Shown: positions 17,197 to 25,206, counted from the stretch's first letter. The stretch is 36,077 bases of DNA from Candidatus Lachnoclostridium stercoravium (GCA_019118365.1 DWZA01000022.1:1-36077); one strand, 5' to 3'. The notes: a model not told the origin generated them from the letters alone. Numbers and translations are program-made.

Positions 17197-17868
17197 ATGG
17201 AAAAATTAGTACAGGAACGGGCTGTTCCACTGGCAGAGCAGGTCTTTCAGACACTGGAAGAGGATATCCTCCAGGGAAGGCTAAAGCCAGGCGAGGTGAT
17301 CACGGAGCTGAGGCTGTCAAAGGCTCTTGGGGTCAGCCGGACCCCTATCCGGGAGGCTCTGCAGCATCTGGAGCAGGAAAGCCTGGTGGAGATCCGGCCC
17401 AACCGGGGCGCAGTAGTCCTTGGGATCACGAGAGACGATCTGGAAGTCATTTATGATATGCGTATCCGCCTGGAAGGCCTTGCAGCTTCTCTTGCCGCGA
17501 AAACAGCGGATGAAGAGCAGCTGAACGCCATGAAAGAAGTTCTGGATCTTCAGGAATTTTATGTAGAAAAGAACAACCCGGATGAACAGGAGATCTTTGA
17601 TTCCCGTTTCCATGAAATGGTTTATGAATTTTCCGGAAAACGGATCCTCTATGAGGTGCTGAAAAACCTCCACCGCAGGATCACCAGATACCGCAGGCTG
17701 TCCGTGACCGATATGGACAGAGCCAGAAAAGCCATTACGGAACACCGGGAGATCTATGAAGCGATCCGCGACGGCAATGGAAGCCTTGCGGATACCCTGA
17801 CGATCCGCCACGTGGAAAATGCGAAACGGAGTGCGCTGGCAAGTTTTGAATCTTATGAAAAAGCGTGA
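17197..17868 (+). CDS. GntR-family transcriptional regulator, FCD subfamily
   Basis: A 223-residue DNA-binding regulator. The N-terminal winged helix (about residues 8-75) contains GEVITELRLSKALGVSRTPIREALQHLEQESLVE, here seen as the GntR pattern LSKALGVSRTPIREAL. The C-terminal all-helical FCD domain (about 85-215) includes the metal/ligand positions D/R near MRIRLEG, FHEMVYEFSG and EHREIYEAIRDG with a late RHVENAKR. FCD regulators sense organic acids. Lying between citrate synthase and dehydrogenase genes, it probably senses an intermediate such as citrate or 2-oxoglutarate, acting at the palindrome at 15705; that is inference. It starts 10 bases after the citrate synthase stop. Confidence 0.92.
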   Translation: MEKLVQERAVPLAEQVFQTLEEDILQGRLKPGEVITELRLSKALGVSRTPIREALQHLEQESLVEIRPNRGAVVLGITRDDLEVIYDMRIRLEGLAASLAAKTADEEQLNAMKEVLDLQEFYVEKNNPDEQEIFDSRFHEMVYEFSGKRILYEVLKNLHRRITRYRRLSVTDMDRARKAITEHREIYEAIRDGNGSLADTLTIRHVENAKRSALASFESYEKA

Positions 17869-17898
17869 CTATAATAAAAGCATAGGAGAGGAAAAGAG

Positions 17899-19059
17899 AT
17901 GGAGAAAAAGTATGCAGAAGAAGCAGCGGAACATTTTAAGCAGCTGTTTTTAGAACAGCTTAAGCGGGCGGAGAGGATCGAAAAAGAAGACCAGGCCCTG
18001 GACTTTGCGTCTTTAAGCCCGGTGATCATCGGCCTTTGCCCTGGAGACGGCATCGGACCGATCATTTTTGAAGAGGCGGAGCGGGTGATCACTTTTCTGT
18101 TAAAGGATGAGCTGGCATCCGGAAAAGCGGTGCTTAAGAAGATCGACGGCCTTACTCTGGAAAACCGTCTTGCCTGCGGCGAGACTATCCCGAAAGAAGT
18201 GCTGGCGCAGATCAAGGAATGCCACGTGATCTTAAAAGGCCCGACAACTACTCCTCAGGCGGGAAGCGGAGTAAAGAACCTGGAAAGCGCCAACGTATCT
18301 TTAAGACGAGAACTGGATCTGTTCGCCAACGTCCGCCCGGTCTGCGTACCGGAAAAGGGGATCGACTGGACTTTCTTCCGTGAAAATACCGAAGGAGAGT
18401 ACACCCTTGGCAGCAAGGGCGTGGAAATTCCCGGAAAAATGGCATTTGACTTCAAGGTGATCACAGACGCAGGCACCAGAAGGATCGCCAGAGCCGCCTT
18501 TGAGTTCGCGAAAAACAACGGAAAGAACCATGTAGCTATTGTTACAAAGGCAAATATCATGAAAAAGACAGACGGAAAATTCCTGACTGTCTGCAAAGAG
18601 GTGGCGAAGGATTATCCGGACATCCAGGTGACTGACTGGTATGTGGATATCATGAGCGCAAACCTGATCAATCCGGATATGCAGAGCAAGTTCCAGGTAT
18701 TCGTCCTTCCGAACCTGTATGGAGATATCATCACAGACGAAGCCGCTCAGCTTCAGGGCGGAGTAGGCACGGCAGGAAGCGCCAACACCGGTTCCCGCTA
18801 CGGAATGTTTGAAGCGATCCACGGAAGCGCCCCCAGAATGATCGAAGAAGGCCTTGGGGCTTACGCAAATCCGTCCAGCATCCTGAAAGCTTCTGAAATG
18901 CTCCTGCGCCATATTGGCATGGCTGAAAAGGCGAACAAACTGGCAAAAGCCATGGAAGAATGCGCCGCTGAAGGGAAGGTTGTCGTAACCGGAACAAAAG
19001 AGGGAAATACTGGAAAAGAATACGGCGATTATCTGTTGGAGAAGCTTGCAAAAGCATAA
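17899..19059 (+). CDS. Isocitrate/isopropylmalate-type dehydrogenase (probable isocitrate dehydrogenase)
   Basis: A 386-residue beta-decarboxylating dehydrogenase. After a ~40-residue helical extension come the fold's start (LCPGDGIGP), LKGPTTTP, the substrate loop SANVSLRRELDLFANVRPV, FRENTEGEYT, the catalytic Lys in TKANIMK, and the Mg-binding NLYGDIITDEAAQLQGG. FRENTEGEY and the S-containing substrate loop are more isocitrate- than isopropylmalate-like. The expected cofactor-selecting pair after HGSAP is Asp-Ile in NAD enzymes and Lys-Tyr in NADP enzymes; here it is Arg-Met, so the coenzyme is uncertain. With the citrate synthase gene in the same unit, oxidation of isocitrate to 2-oxoglutarate is the likely role. 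It starts 30 bases after the regulator. Confidence 0.82.
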   Translation: MEKKYAEEAAEHFKQLFLEQLKRAERIEKEDQALDFASLSPVIIGLCPGDGIGPIIFEEAERVITFLLKDELASGKAVLKKIDGLTLENRLACGETIPKEVLAQIKECHVILKGPTTTPQAGSGVKNLESANVSLRRELDLFANVRPVCVPEKGIDWTFFRENTEGEYTLGSKGVEIPGKMAFDFKVITDAGTRRIARAAFEFAKNNGKNHVAIVTKANIMKKTDGKFLTVCKEVAKDYPDIQVTDWYVDIMSANLINPDMQSKFQVFVLPNLYGDIITDEAAQLQGGVGTAGSANTGSRYGMFEAIHGSAPRMIEEGLGAYANPSSILKASEMLLRHIGMAEKANKLAKAMEECAAEGKVVVTGTKEGNTGKEYGDYLLEKLAKA

Positions 19060-19068
19060 CTGCTGCTG

Positions 19069-19110
19069 AAAAAGAGAGCCTGACCGTACCCATCGGCAGG
19101 GTCTCTTTTT
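19069..19110 (+). terminator. Rho-independent terminator after the dehydrogenase
   Basis: AAAAAGAGAGCC (19069-19080) pairs with GGCAGGGTCTCTTTTT (19095-19110) with a minor mismatch. The A-rich left arm and T-rich right arm could terminate in both directions. Confidence 0.8.
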
Positions 19111-19134
19111 CCGTACATAAAAAGCCGTAATCGA

Positions 19135-19164
19135 TTGACAGGGCATAGCGTATAAAGGTATAAT
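19135..19164 (+). promoter_or_regulatory. Consensus promoter upstream of the M14 carboxypeptidase
   Basis: TTGACA (19135-19140), 18-base spacer, TATAAT (19159-19164). Both boxes are perfect consensus. It probably drives the carboxypeptidase and the two zinc-ribbon genes, with a leader of about 58 bases. Confidence 0.85.
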
Positions 19165-19228
19165 AACGAAAGATATCACATCCTCGCCGGCGGCTGTCCG
19201 CCGGCCGGAGATCGGAAAGGAAAAGAAA

Positions 19229-20440
19229 GTGAAAAGGAAAAAAGGACTTTCCGGACCTGGGATGATCGCTGCAGCTGTACTCATCCTTCTTCTTTGCTGC
19301 GGCTGTTCTGCATTTTCCCATTCTGAAGGATATTCCGCTTCAGAGCCGGCGCCGGAAAAAGTGAAAGATGTCCCTTCTTCAGAAACGCCTGAGGTTTCGC
19401 CGATGTCCGAAGCCCCGCCGGTTTCTGCCCAGAAAGCCGTTCCCGGATCCGGAGCTTCCGAAGAGGGATCTTCTGAAGAAGAGGTCGCAGAAGAGACAAG
19501 AGAAACGGATGCAGAGCCGGCTCCGCTGATCGTTGAAGCAGATCCGGCGCTTTATACATACGAAGACATGGAACAGGATATCCTCTCCCTGGCGCATTCC
19601 TATGACTGTGTAACAGCGGACAGCCTGGGAAAGACCATGGATGGAAGAGAGATCTATCACCTCCTTATCGGCAGAGAGGACGCTCCGGTCCACATTTTAT
19701 TTACTGCTTCGATCCATGCAAGAGAATACATCACTACTCAGCTTTTGATGAAGCAGACGGACGAATTTCTGAAAGACAGAGAAAACGATTACCTGGATGA
19801 GATCGCCATCCACGTGGTTCCCATGATCAATCCTGACGGCGTCGCCATCAGCCAGTTCGGTCTGGACGGTATCAGAACGCAGGAAGCAAAAGATTATGTG
19901 ACCGGTGTCATCATGCCCGCCGACGGCAGCACAGGCAGTCCTTCCTATTTTACGCGCTGGAAGGCAAACGCCCACGGCGTGGACTTAAACCGCAATTTCG
20001 ACGCGCTGTGGGAAGCTTATGCAGGAAGCGGCCATCCTTCTTCCGACCACTATAAGGGAGAATCTCCTGGAAGCGAGCCTGAGGCTGCCGCTCTCATCCG
20101 CCTGACTGAGGACTATTCCTTTGCCAGGACCGTCAGCTACCATACCCAGGGCGGCGTGATCTACTGGTATTTCGGTCAGGAAGGCGCCCTGAAGGAAGAG
20201 ACGGAGCAGCTGGCAAAAGATGTTTCCGCCGTGACCGGTTACTATCTGGACAGCAATTACCAGAACCTGGATCCTGCGGGGTATAAGGATTGGGCCATAT
20301 CAAAGATGGGCATTCCCAGCCTGACCGTGGAAGTGGGCAGGGAAACCTCTCCAGTGCCTCCGGCCCAGTTCAGCGAGATCTGGGAGCAGAACAGGCTGGT
20401 CTGGAAGGCCGTCTGCGACAACGTTCTTAGCAGTCGATGA
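19229..20440 (+). CDS. Secreted M14-family zinc carboxypeptidase
   Basis: A 403-residue exported metallopeptidase. A basic, hydrophobic signal (about residues 1-27, LILLLCCGCSAF) may allow lipidation, though it is not a textbook lipobox. A Pro/Glu/Ser-rich spacer (about 30-105) precedes the M14 domain. Zinc ligands are H and E in SIHAREYITTQ and the His in SYHTQGG; the catalytic Glu is in TVEVGRE near the C-terminus. MINPDGV and HGVDLNRNFDALW are typical substrate-site motifs. The order is that of gamma-D-glutamyl-diaminopimelate peptidases as well as general carboxypeptidases, so cell-wall turnover is plausible. The start is GTG 19229 with GGAAAGG upstream. The next gene begins 41 bases later. 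Confidence 0.88.
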   Translation: MKRKKGLSGPGMIAAAVLILLLCCGCSAFSHSEGYSASEPAPEKVKDVPSSETPEVSPMSEAPPVSAQKAVPGSGASEEGSSEEEVAEETRETDAEPAPLIVEADPALYTYEDMEQDILSLAHSYDCVTADSLGKTMDGREIYHLLIGREDAPVHILFTASIHAREYITTQLLMKQTDEFLKDRENDYLDEIAIHVVPMINPDGVAISQFGLDGIRTQEAKDYVTGVIMPADGSTGSPSYFTRWKANAHGVDLNRNFDALWEAYAGSGHPSSDHYKGESPGSEPEAAALIRLTEDYSFARTVSYHTQGGVIYWYFGQEGALKEETEQLAKDVSAVTGYYLDSNYQNLDPAGYKDWAISKMGIPSLTVEVGRETSPVPPAQFSEIWEQNRLVWKAVCDNVLSSR

Positions 20441-20481
20441 CTGTTAAAAATAAAATGTAAAAGGAAAAGAAAGGGAAGAAT

Positions 20482-22467
20482 ATGAGTGTAAAAAGAAGAA
20501 ATTTCTGGACAATGCTGCTATTGTCGATCATCACCTGCGGCATCTACGGTATCTACTGGTGGTGGTGTTTTACGAAGGACATGAACAAAGTATGCGAGGG
20601 GAGATCGTCGGAAAAACCAAGTCCGAATTATCTTGTGGTCATCCTCCTCTCAATTGTTACCTGTACGATCTATTTCTACATATGGATGTATAAGCAGGGC
20701 AACCGTCTGGCGGATGCCGCCGATTCTTATAACGTTCCGAACCAGACCACCGGTACGTCTCTGCTCATGTGGTATCTCTTCGGAGCAATCCTCTGCGGAC
20801 TTGGCCCGTTTATCGCCGTGGCCCAGTGGATCGGCCTGTTCAACAAGGTCGCTGACGCTTACAACCAGCAGTTCCCGGACGGCGGATATCCAGGCGGCGG
20901 ACTTCCGGCAGAGACTGGTCCTTCCGACGGCGGCATTGGAGCGTTCGCTCAGAAGATGGAGCAGGGCGCTGGCAATATTGCCGACAAGATCCAGGGATCC
21001 AAGGGATTTACCAATCTTAAAAAGGCAGTAGGAGATAAGGTGCCGGCTTTCCAGAAAAACAACCAGCAGTACAGAAATCTTCTTACCTCAAAACATAGAG
21101 GCATGGCGAACGGCAATGTACGCAGCGCCAACACGGCAGAACTGGTGCATTCCGAAGCTCCTGTGATCCTGACAAAAGTTCAGATCGCAGAACTGGGCCA
21201 GAACGGAAACGTAAGCCTATTCTTAGGCTTCCAGAATACGGCGGACCGCAATATTGCGGCAATCTACCTGGATGTTGTCTGCTACAATATGCTCAAGGAG
21301 CAGATCGGCGTCCTTACAGACGTATGCTATATCGACTTAAACGTAGGAAAAGGCCAGATCTTCGAGACTCCTGCCCCCATTGCCCTTCCGGACAATTCCA
21401 TCAGGAAGTGCGATATCATCATCCGCCACGTTGTTTATACTGACGAATCCATCTGGAGCTATGAAGGCAGCGAGGTCTTCGTCCAGGTAGACGAGCAGCA
21501 GCTTTTAAATCTTCCGGACGGATTAAACGACGAATTTAAACGCCAGATGAAGCAGATCGTTCCAGATGTAAATTACGGCTTTACACCGGAGGATCGAGGA
21601 AACTTCTGGTTCTGCGCCTGCGGACAGTTAAATCCTCAGAACGCCGGAAATTGTATCGCCTGCGGCGCAGACAAGGCTTCTGAGTTCAGGCTTATGGATA
21701 TGACTTACCTTTCCGCACAGCGCGACGCTTACATGGAAGAGATGCGCGCGGCAAGAGAAGAAGCGGAACGGCAGGAAGCAGAGCGGAGAGCCCGTGAAGA
21801 AGAGGCGAAAGCCCAGAGGATCGCGGAGCGCAACCAGAAGATAGAAGAAACTCAGCAGAAGGCAAAAAATGCTTTCAATGCTTTTAAACAGAAAGGCGAG
21901 GAAACGCTGAAAGGCGCCGGAGTTATGAAATCTTCCGGACTTACCTGCCCGAACTGCGGAAAGCCGTATCAGCCTGGTGATAAGTTCTGCATGGGCTGCG
22001 GCGCCCATCTGGACCAGCCGGTTATAAACGCCGCGCAGCCGTCAGCTCCGCAGTCTGGCGTAAAGATCTGTGAAAAATGCGGCATGGAAAATGATGCTGA
22101 TTCCAAATTCTGCATGGGCTGCGGAAATCCTTTAGGAGCAGCGGCGCCTGCATATCAGGCTTCACAGGCAGAGCAGGCAAGGCCGGCACAGCCTCAGCAG
22201 CCAGTACCGCCAATGCAGCCTCAGCAGCAGCCACAGCAAAACTTCAGCAGTCCGGCTCCGGAAGAGGATCAGGACGAATTAAAAACGGTCGTGCTCACAC
22301 CTGAGATGGCTGCGCAGATGGCTGCGGCAAAGCAGAGCGCAGCGGAAGCCCCGCAGAATCCAGGTCCGGTACAGGCTGGCGGCAAAGTGATCTGCCCGGC
22401 CTGCGGATATGAAAACGAGCCTGGAGCCATGTTCTGCATGGGCTGTGGAAGCAGGATCGATCAGTAA
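20482..22467 (+). CDS. DUF4234 membrane protein with coiled coil and four zinc ribbons
   Basis: A 661-residue protein of unknown function. The N-terminal DUF4234 region (about residues 1-130) has three to four membrane helices and repeated WWW/aromatic boundaries. A long soluble region (about 170-365) follows, of beta type (VHSEAPVILTKVQIAELGQ, VFVQVDEQQLLNLPDG). The first zinc ribbon (FWFCACGQLNPQNAGNCIACG, with pairs of CxC/CxxC) precedes a Glu/Arg-rich coiled coil (about 420-465). Three short CxxC...CMGCG ribbons (about 490-510, 530-552, 637-658) are separated by Gln/Pro-rich linkers. The tail should be cytoplasmic. It is encoded with another zinc-ribbon membrane protein 22 bases downstream, suggesting a joint role, perhaps in envelope sensing. 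I do not assign a function. Confidence 0.85.
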   Translation: MSVKRRNFWTMLLLSIITCGIYGIYWWWCFTKDMNKVCEGRSSEKPSPNYLVVILLSIVTCTIYFYIWMYKQGNRLADAADSYNVPNQTTGTSLLMWYLFGAILCGLGPFIAVAQWIGLFNKVADAYNQQFPDGGYPGGGLPAETGPSDGGIGAFAQKMEQGAGNIADKIQGSKGFTNLKKAVGDKVPAFQKNNQQYRNLLTSKHRGMANGNVRSANTAELVHSEAPVILTKVQIAELGQNGNVSLFLGFQNTADRNIAAIYLDVVCYNMLKEQIGVLTDVCYIDLNVGKGQIFETPAPIALPDNSIRKCDIIIRHVVYTDESIWSYEGSEVFVQVDEQQLLNLPDGLNDEFKRQMKQIVPDVNYGFTPEDRGNFWFCACGQLNPQNAGNCIACGADKASEFRLMDMTYLSAQRDAYMEEMRAAREEAERQEAERRAREEEAKAQRIAERNQKIEETQQKAKNAFNAFKQKGEETLKGAGVMKSSGLTCPNCGKPYQPGDKFCMGCGAHLDQPVINAAQPSAPQSGVKICEKCGMENDADSKFCMGCGNPLGAAAPAYQASQAEQARPAQPQQPVPPMQPQQQPQQNFSSPAPEEDQDELKTVVLTPEMAAQMAAAKQSAAEAPQNPGPVQAGGKVICPACGYENEPGAMFCMGCGSRIDQ

Positions 22468-22488
22468 AAAGATATACAGGAGAATACG

Positions 22489-23424
22489 ATGTTTTGTAGA
22501 AAATGCGGGAAACAGATCCCGGACAATACGAAATTTTGCATTTTCTGCGGCGCGCAAGTGCAGCCAGGACCTCAGGCGGGAGGCGGCCGTCAGCCGGCGG
22601 CCTCTCCCGGCCCCAGTCCCGCTCCATCTCCTAAAAAGCAGAAAAACGGCGGCAGGCTGTTCCTTATTATCTGCGGTATTTTTGCAGCTATAGTTTTGAT
22701 CGCAGCGGTGGTTTTCGGCGTTCGTATGGTTACGTCGGAGGATGATTCTGCCCCTCGGACGATCGAAGAGACAGAAGAAATAGAGGAGACAGAGGCAGAT
22801 GAAGCTGAGGACGGATCCGAAGCGGAAGATGAAACAGAAGAAATAGTAACAGAAGCAGAAGTGGAAGCAGAGACAGAAGCGGCTTCTGAGGAGGAGCAGT
22901 CTTCTGAGCCGGCCGCGTCCTCTGCTGACACAGCTGATCTCCAGGAAAGCACAGAAGCGGCGGCTGCGGAAAGCGCTCCGCAGGAAGCAGGATATATCAC
23001 ATATTTTGTAGTAAACTGCGAGGAATGGATCTCCCTGCGCAGCCAGCCTTCCACTTCAGCGGCTGCTTTGGATCAGATCCCTTACGGTGCGCCTGTAAGC
23101 TATATAGGAACCGCTGAAAATGGATTTTATCAGGTCATCTACAATGGAAAGACAGGCTACGCTCTTGCTTCCTACCTGAGCACAGAAAAGCCTGAACCCA
23201 GGTCCTATAACTCCCAGACAGTCTTCCCCACAGCCTGCGTAGTAAACTGTGAGGAATGGATCTCTCTCCGGGTGTCTCCAAATACAAAAGCAGACAGGAT
23301 CACAACGATCCCCCTAGGAAGCTATGTGACAGTCCTTTCCACCGGAGAGGCAAACGGCTTCTGGAAGATCAGCTATAACGGTTATGAGGGATATGCTTTA
23401 GGCCAGTACCTTTCCATTCAATAG
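22489..23424 (+). CDS. Zinc-ribbon, single-pass membrane protein with two external SH3 domains
   Basis: A 311-residue protein of unknown function. The N-terminus is a zinc ribbon (MFCRKCGKQIPDNTKFCIFCG), followed by a Pro/Ser linker and one membrane helix (about residues 58-80). A very acidic Glu/Thr/Ala stalk (about 88-165) leads to two bacterial SH3 repeats (about 168-232 and 244-311), both beginning VVNCEEWISLR. Topology by charge would place the zinc ribbon inside and the SH3 pair outside, able to bind the cell wall or a peptide. The matching VNCEEW cores suggest tandem duplication. It follows the DUF4234 gene by 21 bases. Confidence 0.85.
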   Translation: MFCRKCGKQIPDNTKFCIFCGAQVQPGPQAGGGRQPAASPGPSPAPSPKKQKNGGRLFLIICGIFAAIVLIAAVVFGVRMVTSEDDSAPRTIEETEEIEETEADEAEDGSEAEDETEEIVTEAEVEAETEAASEEEQSSEPAASSADTADLQESTEAAAAESAPQEAGYITYFVVNCEEWISLRSQPSTSAAALDQIPYGAPVSYIGTAENGFYQVIYNGKTGYALASYLSTEKPEPRSYNSQTVFPTACVVNCEEWISLRVSPNTKADRITTIPLGSYVTVLSTGEANGFWKISYNGYEGYALGQYLSIQ

Positions 23425-23506
23425 CTGTATAAAATCCGGCGTTCTCCCACATCCTATCCTGCAGGAAGTGTTTTATAAATACACTGCGGGAAGGAGCGGA
23501 TATCCA

Positions 23507-24241
23507 ATGGGAAATAAAAAGCATCCGGGAAACGGAAAGAACAGGCAGGACAGCCTGGAAGAACAGAAAAAGCAAAATGAGATAGAAGAGAAAAAAGAAG
23601 CCAGGATGGAGGAGTACGGCCAGATCCTCCTGGATTCCAACGAAAGGAAGCGGAAGATCTATCTGCTTTCTATAATCGGAGAAGTGGAAGGCCATGAAAA
23701 CCTTTCAGGAAACAGCAAGACCACAAAGTACGACCACATTCTCCCAAAGCTGGCTGAACTGGAGGACAACCGGGAGATCGAAGGCCTCCTGGTCCTTCTC
23801 AATACCTCCGGCGGCGATGTGGACGCCGGACTGGCGATTGCTGAGATGATCGCTTCTTTAAGCTTCCCCACAGTATCTCTTGTTCTCGGCGGAAGCCATT
23901 CCATCGGCGTGCCGCTGGCAGTATGCACGGATCATTCCTTTATCGTTCCCACCGGGACCATGATGATCCATCCGGTGAGGATGAGCGGCATGGTGATCGG
24001 AACCCAGCAGACCTACGAATATTTCGAGATGATCCAGGACCGGATCCTGAATTTTGTATCCAGTCATGCCAGGATCCCGTACGACAGGCTGAAAAGCCTG
24101 ATGCACAATACAGAGATGCTCGCAAAGGATCTGGGAACCGTCCTTGTAGGAGAAGAAGCGGTAAAGGAAGGGCTCATCGACGAAGTCGGCGGGATCAAAG
24201 AAGCCCTGGAAAAACTCTATTCCATGATCGACAGAAAATAA
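23507..24241 (+). CDS. tepA: TepA-type ClpP-fold serine peptidase
   Basis: A 244-residue soluble member of the ClpP/crotonase fold. A charged N-terminal extension (about residues 1-45) precedes the catalytic core. NTSGGDVDAGLAIAEMI is the oxyanion region, the nucleophile Ser is in GGSHSIGVPLAV, and the His lies in MMIHPVRMSG. In Bacillus, tepA sits just upstream of spoIIIE; here an FtsK/SpoIIIE gene lies about 2.8 kb downstream with two genes between. TepA was first described as translocation-enhancing, but its substrate is unclear. ATG 23507 has AAGGAG about 11 bases upstream; the earlier GTG frame lacks a site. A terminator follows at 24260. Confidence 0.9.
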   Translation: MGNKKHPGNGKNRQDSLEEQKKQNEIEEKKEARMEEYGQILLDSNERKRKIYLLSIIGEVEGHENLSGNSKTTKYDHILPKLAELEDNREIEGLLVLLNTSGGDVDAGLAIAEMIASLSFPTVSLVLGGSHSIGVPLAVCTDHSFIVPTGTMMIHPVRMSGMVIGTQQTYEYFEMIQDRILNFVSSHARIPYDRLKSLMHNTEMLAKDLGTVLVGEEAVKEGLIDEVGGIKEALEKLYSMIDRK

Positions 24242-24259
24242 AACGATATGCGACGCATA

Positions 24260-24312
24260 AAAGCATCCCATGGAGCAAGGGAAGCCCCGGTTCTATGGGA
24301 TGCTTTCATTTT
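24260..24312 (+). terminator. Rho-independent terminator after tepA
   Basis: AAAGCATCCCAT (24260-24271) pairs perfectly with ATGGGATGCTTT (24295-24306), followed by CATTTTT. A TATAAT follows at 24313-24318, but no good -35 was found for it. Confidence 0.88.
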
Positions 24313-24339
24313 TATAATACGATAGAAAGGATGATCGCA

Positions 24340-25041
24340 ATGGGTAAATTATACGGGATCGGGATCGGTCCGGGAGATCCGGAGCTCCTTACTTTAAAGG
24401 CGTACCGGATATTAAGAGAGGCGGATGTGATATTCTGTCCGGAAAAGAAAGCAGGCGCAGGCAGCGTTGCTTATGAGATCGTTAAAGGGCTGCTGGAGGG
24501 CGCGGGAGCAAAGATCGTCCCCTTGGTCTATCCCATGCATTATTCCGGCGAAAAACTGCTAAAGGTATGGGAAGAGAACGGCGAGCAGATCGCAGCCTGC
24601 TTAAACGGAGGGAAGACCGGCGCTTTTATCACTCTGGGAGATCCTTCGGTATACAGCACGTTTATGTATACCCTGCCTTATATAGAAAAGCATGGGATCT
24701 CTGTGGAAGTCGTTCCGGGAGTCCCTTCCTTCTGCGCCGCGGCCGCCGCTTCCAAAACGCCTCTTGCCGCCTGGGACGAAACGCTTACGATCGCTCCTGT
24801 GCGCGGCAGCAGCGGGGAAGACCTGGGGAGACTTCTCCGTGAAAATGACAACGTGGTCCTGATGAAACCCTCCGCAGATAAGGCGGCGCTGCTTTCTGCG
24901 ATTCGCGAAAATAACATGGAAGACCGGTTTGTTCTCGTGATAAAAGCCGGAACAGACGAGGAGATCCTGATCCGCGATATACGGGAACTGGAGCAGTACG
25001 ATATCCCTTATCTGTCTACAATGATCATCAAACACCGGTGA
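24340..25041 (+). CDS. cobI: Precorrin-2/cobalt-factor II C20-methyltransferase
   Basis: A 233-residue SAM-dependent uroporphyrin-III-like methyltransferase of the CobI/CbiL group, acting in corrin-ring synthesis by methylating C20. The N-terminus KLYGIGIGPGDPELLTLKA is the SAM-site signature. VIFCPEK, FITLGDPSVYSTFMY and EVVPGVPSFCAAAAA are family motifs. Length equals typical CbiL (about 230). ATG 24340 was chosen as it has AAAGG 9 bases upstream; an in-frame ATG at 24331 abuts that site. No other cobalamin gene occurs in the window, so it is apart from the usual cluster. Whether it is the cobalt-early (CbiL) or cobalt-late (CobI) form cannot be told, although the anaerobe setting favours CbiL. 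Confidence 0.9.
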   Translation: MGKLYGIGIGPGDPELLTLKAYRILREADVIFCPEKKAGAGSVAYEIVKGLLEGAGAKIVPLVYPMHYSGEKLLKVWEENGEQIAACLNGGKTGAFITLGDPSVYSTFMYTLPYIEKHGISVEVVPGVPSFCAAAAASKTPLAAWDETLTIAPVRGSSGEDLGRLLRENDNVVLMKPSADKAALLSAIRENNMEDRFVLVIKAGTDEEILIRDIRELEQYDIPYLSTMIIKHR

Positions 25042-25042
25042 C

Positions 25043-25103
25043 TTTACATATTTTTAACATAGATTTTACGGAATTTAACTGTACATTTTACTTAAATTTA
25101 ATT
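25043..25103 (+). promoter_or_regulatory. PHO-box-like array of direct repeats upstream of the Na/Pi cotransporter
   Basis: Six hexamers near the Bacillus PhoP consensus TT(A/T/C)ACA lie at about 11-base spacing: TTTACA 25043, TTAACA 25054, TTTACG 25065, TTAACT 25075, TTTACT 25087, TTAATT 25098. They begin two bases after the cobI stop and precede a phosphate transporter. A/T richness could mimic part of this, but regular phase and the target gene support PhoP control. No consensus -35 is present, as is usual for activated promoters. Confidence 0.7.
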
Positions 25104-25175
25104 ATTATAAGTAATGTTATGAAAAGGTAAAAGATATGTAAAAAAGAAAACAAAGTCGCCGGGGCGGGCATTTAC

Positions 25176-25198
25176 CCTCCTGGCAGACACACAGGAGG
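25176..25198 (+). promoter_or_regulatory. Hairpin that can mask the ribosome-binding site of the Na/Pi gene
   Basis: CCTCCTG (25176-25182) is the exact complement of CAGGAGG (25192-25198), which contains the Shine-Dalgarno sequence for ATG 25207. The loop is 9 bases. Formation would hide the ribosome site. Confidence 0.6.
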
Positions 25199-25206
25199 AT
25201 AAGTAA

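Noticed and set aside
23923-24339. Long upstream extension of the cobI frame
   Set aside because: It overlaps tepA and the terminator at 24260; the SAM-site motif starts right after ATG 24340.
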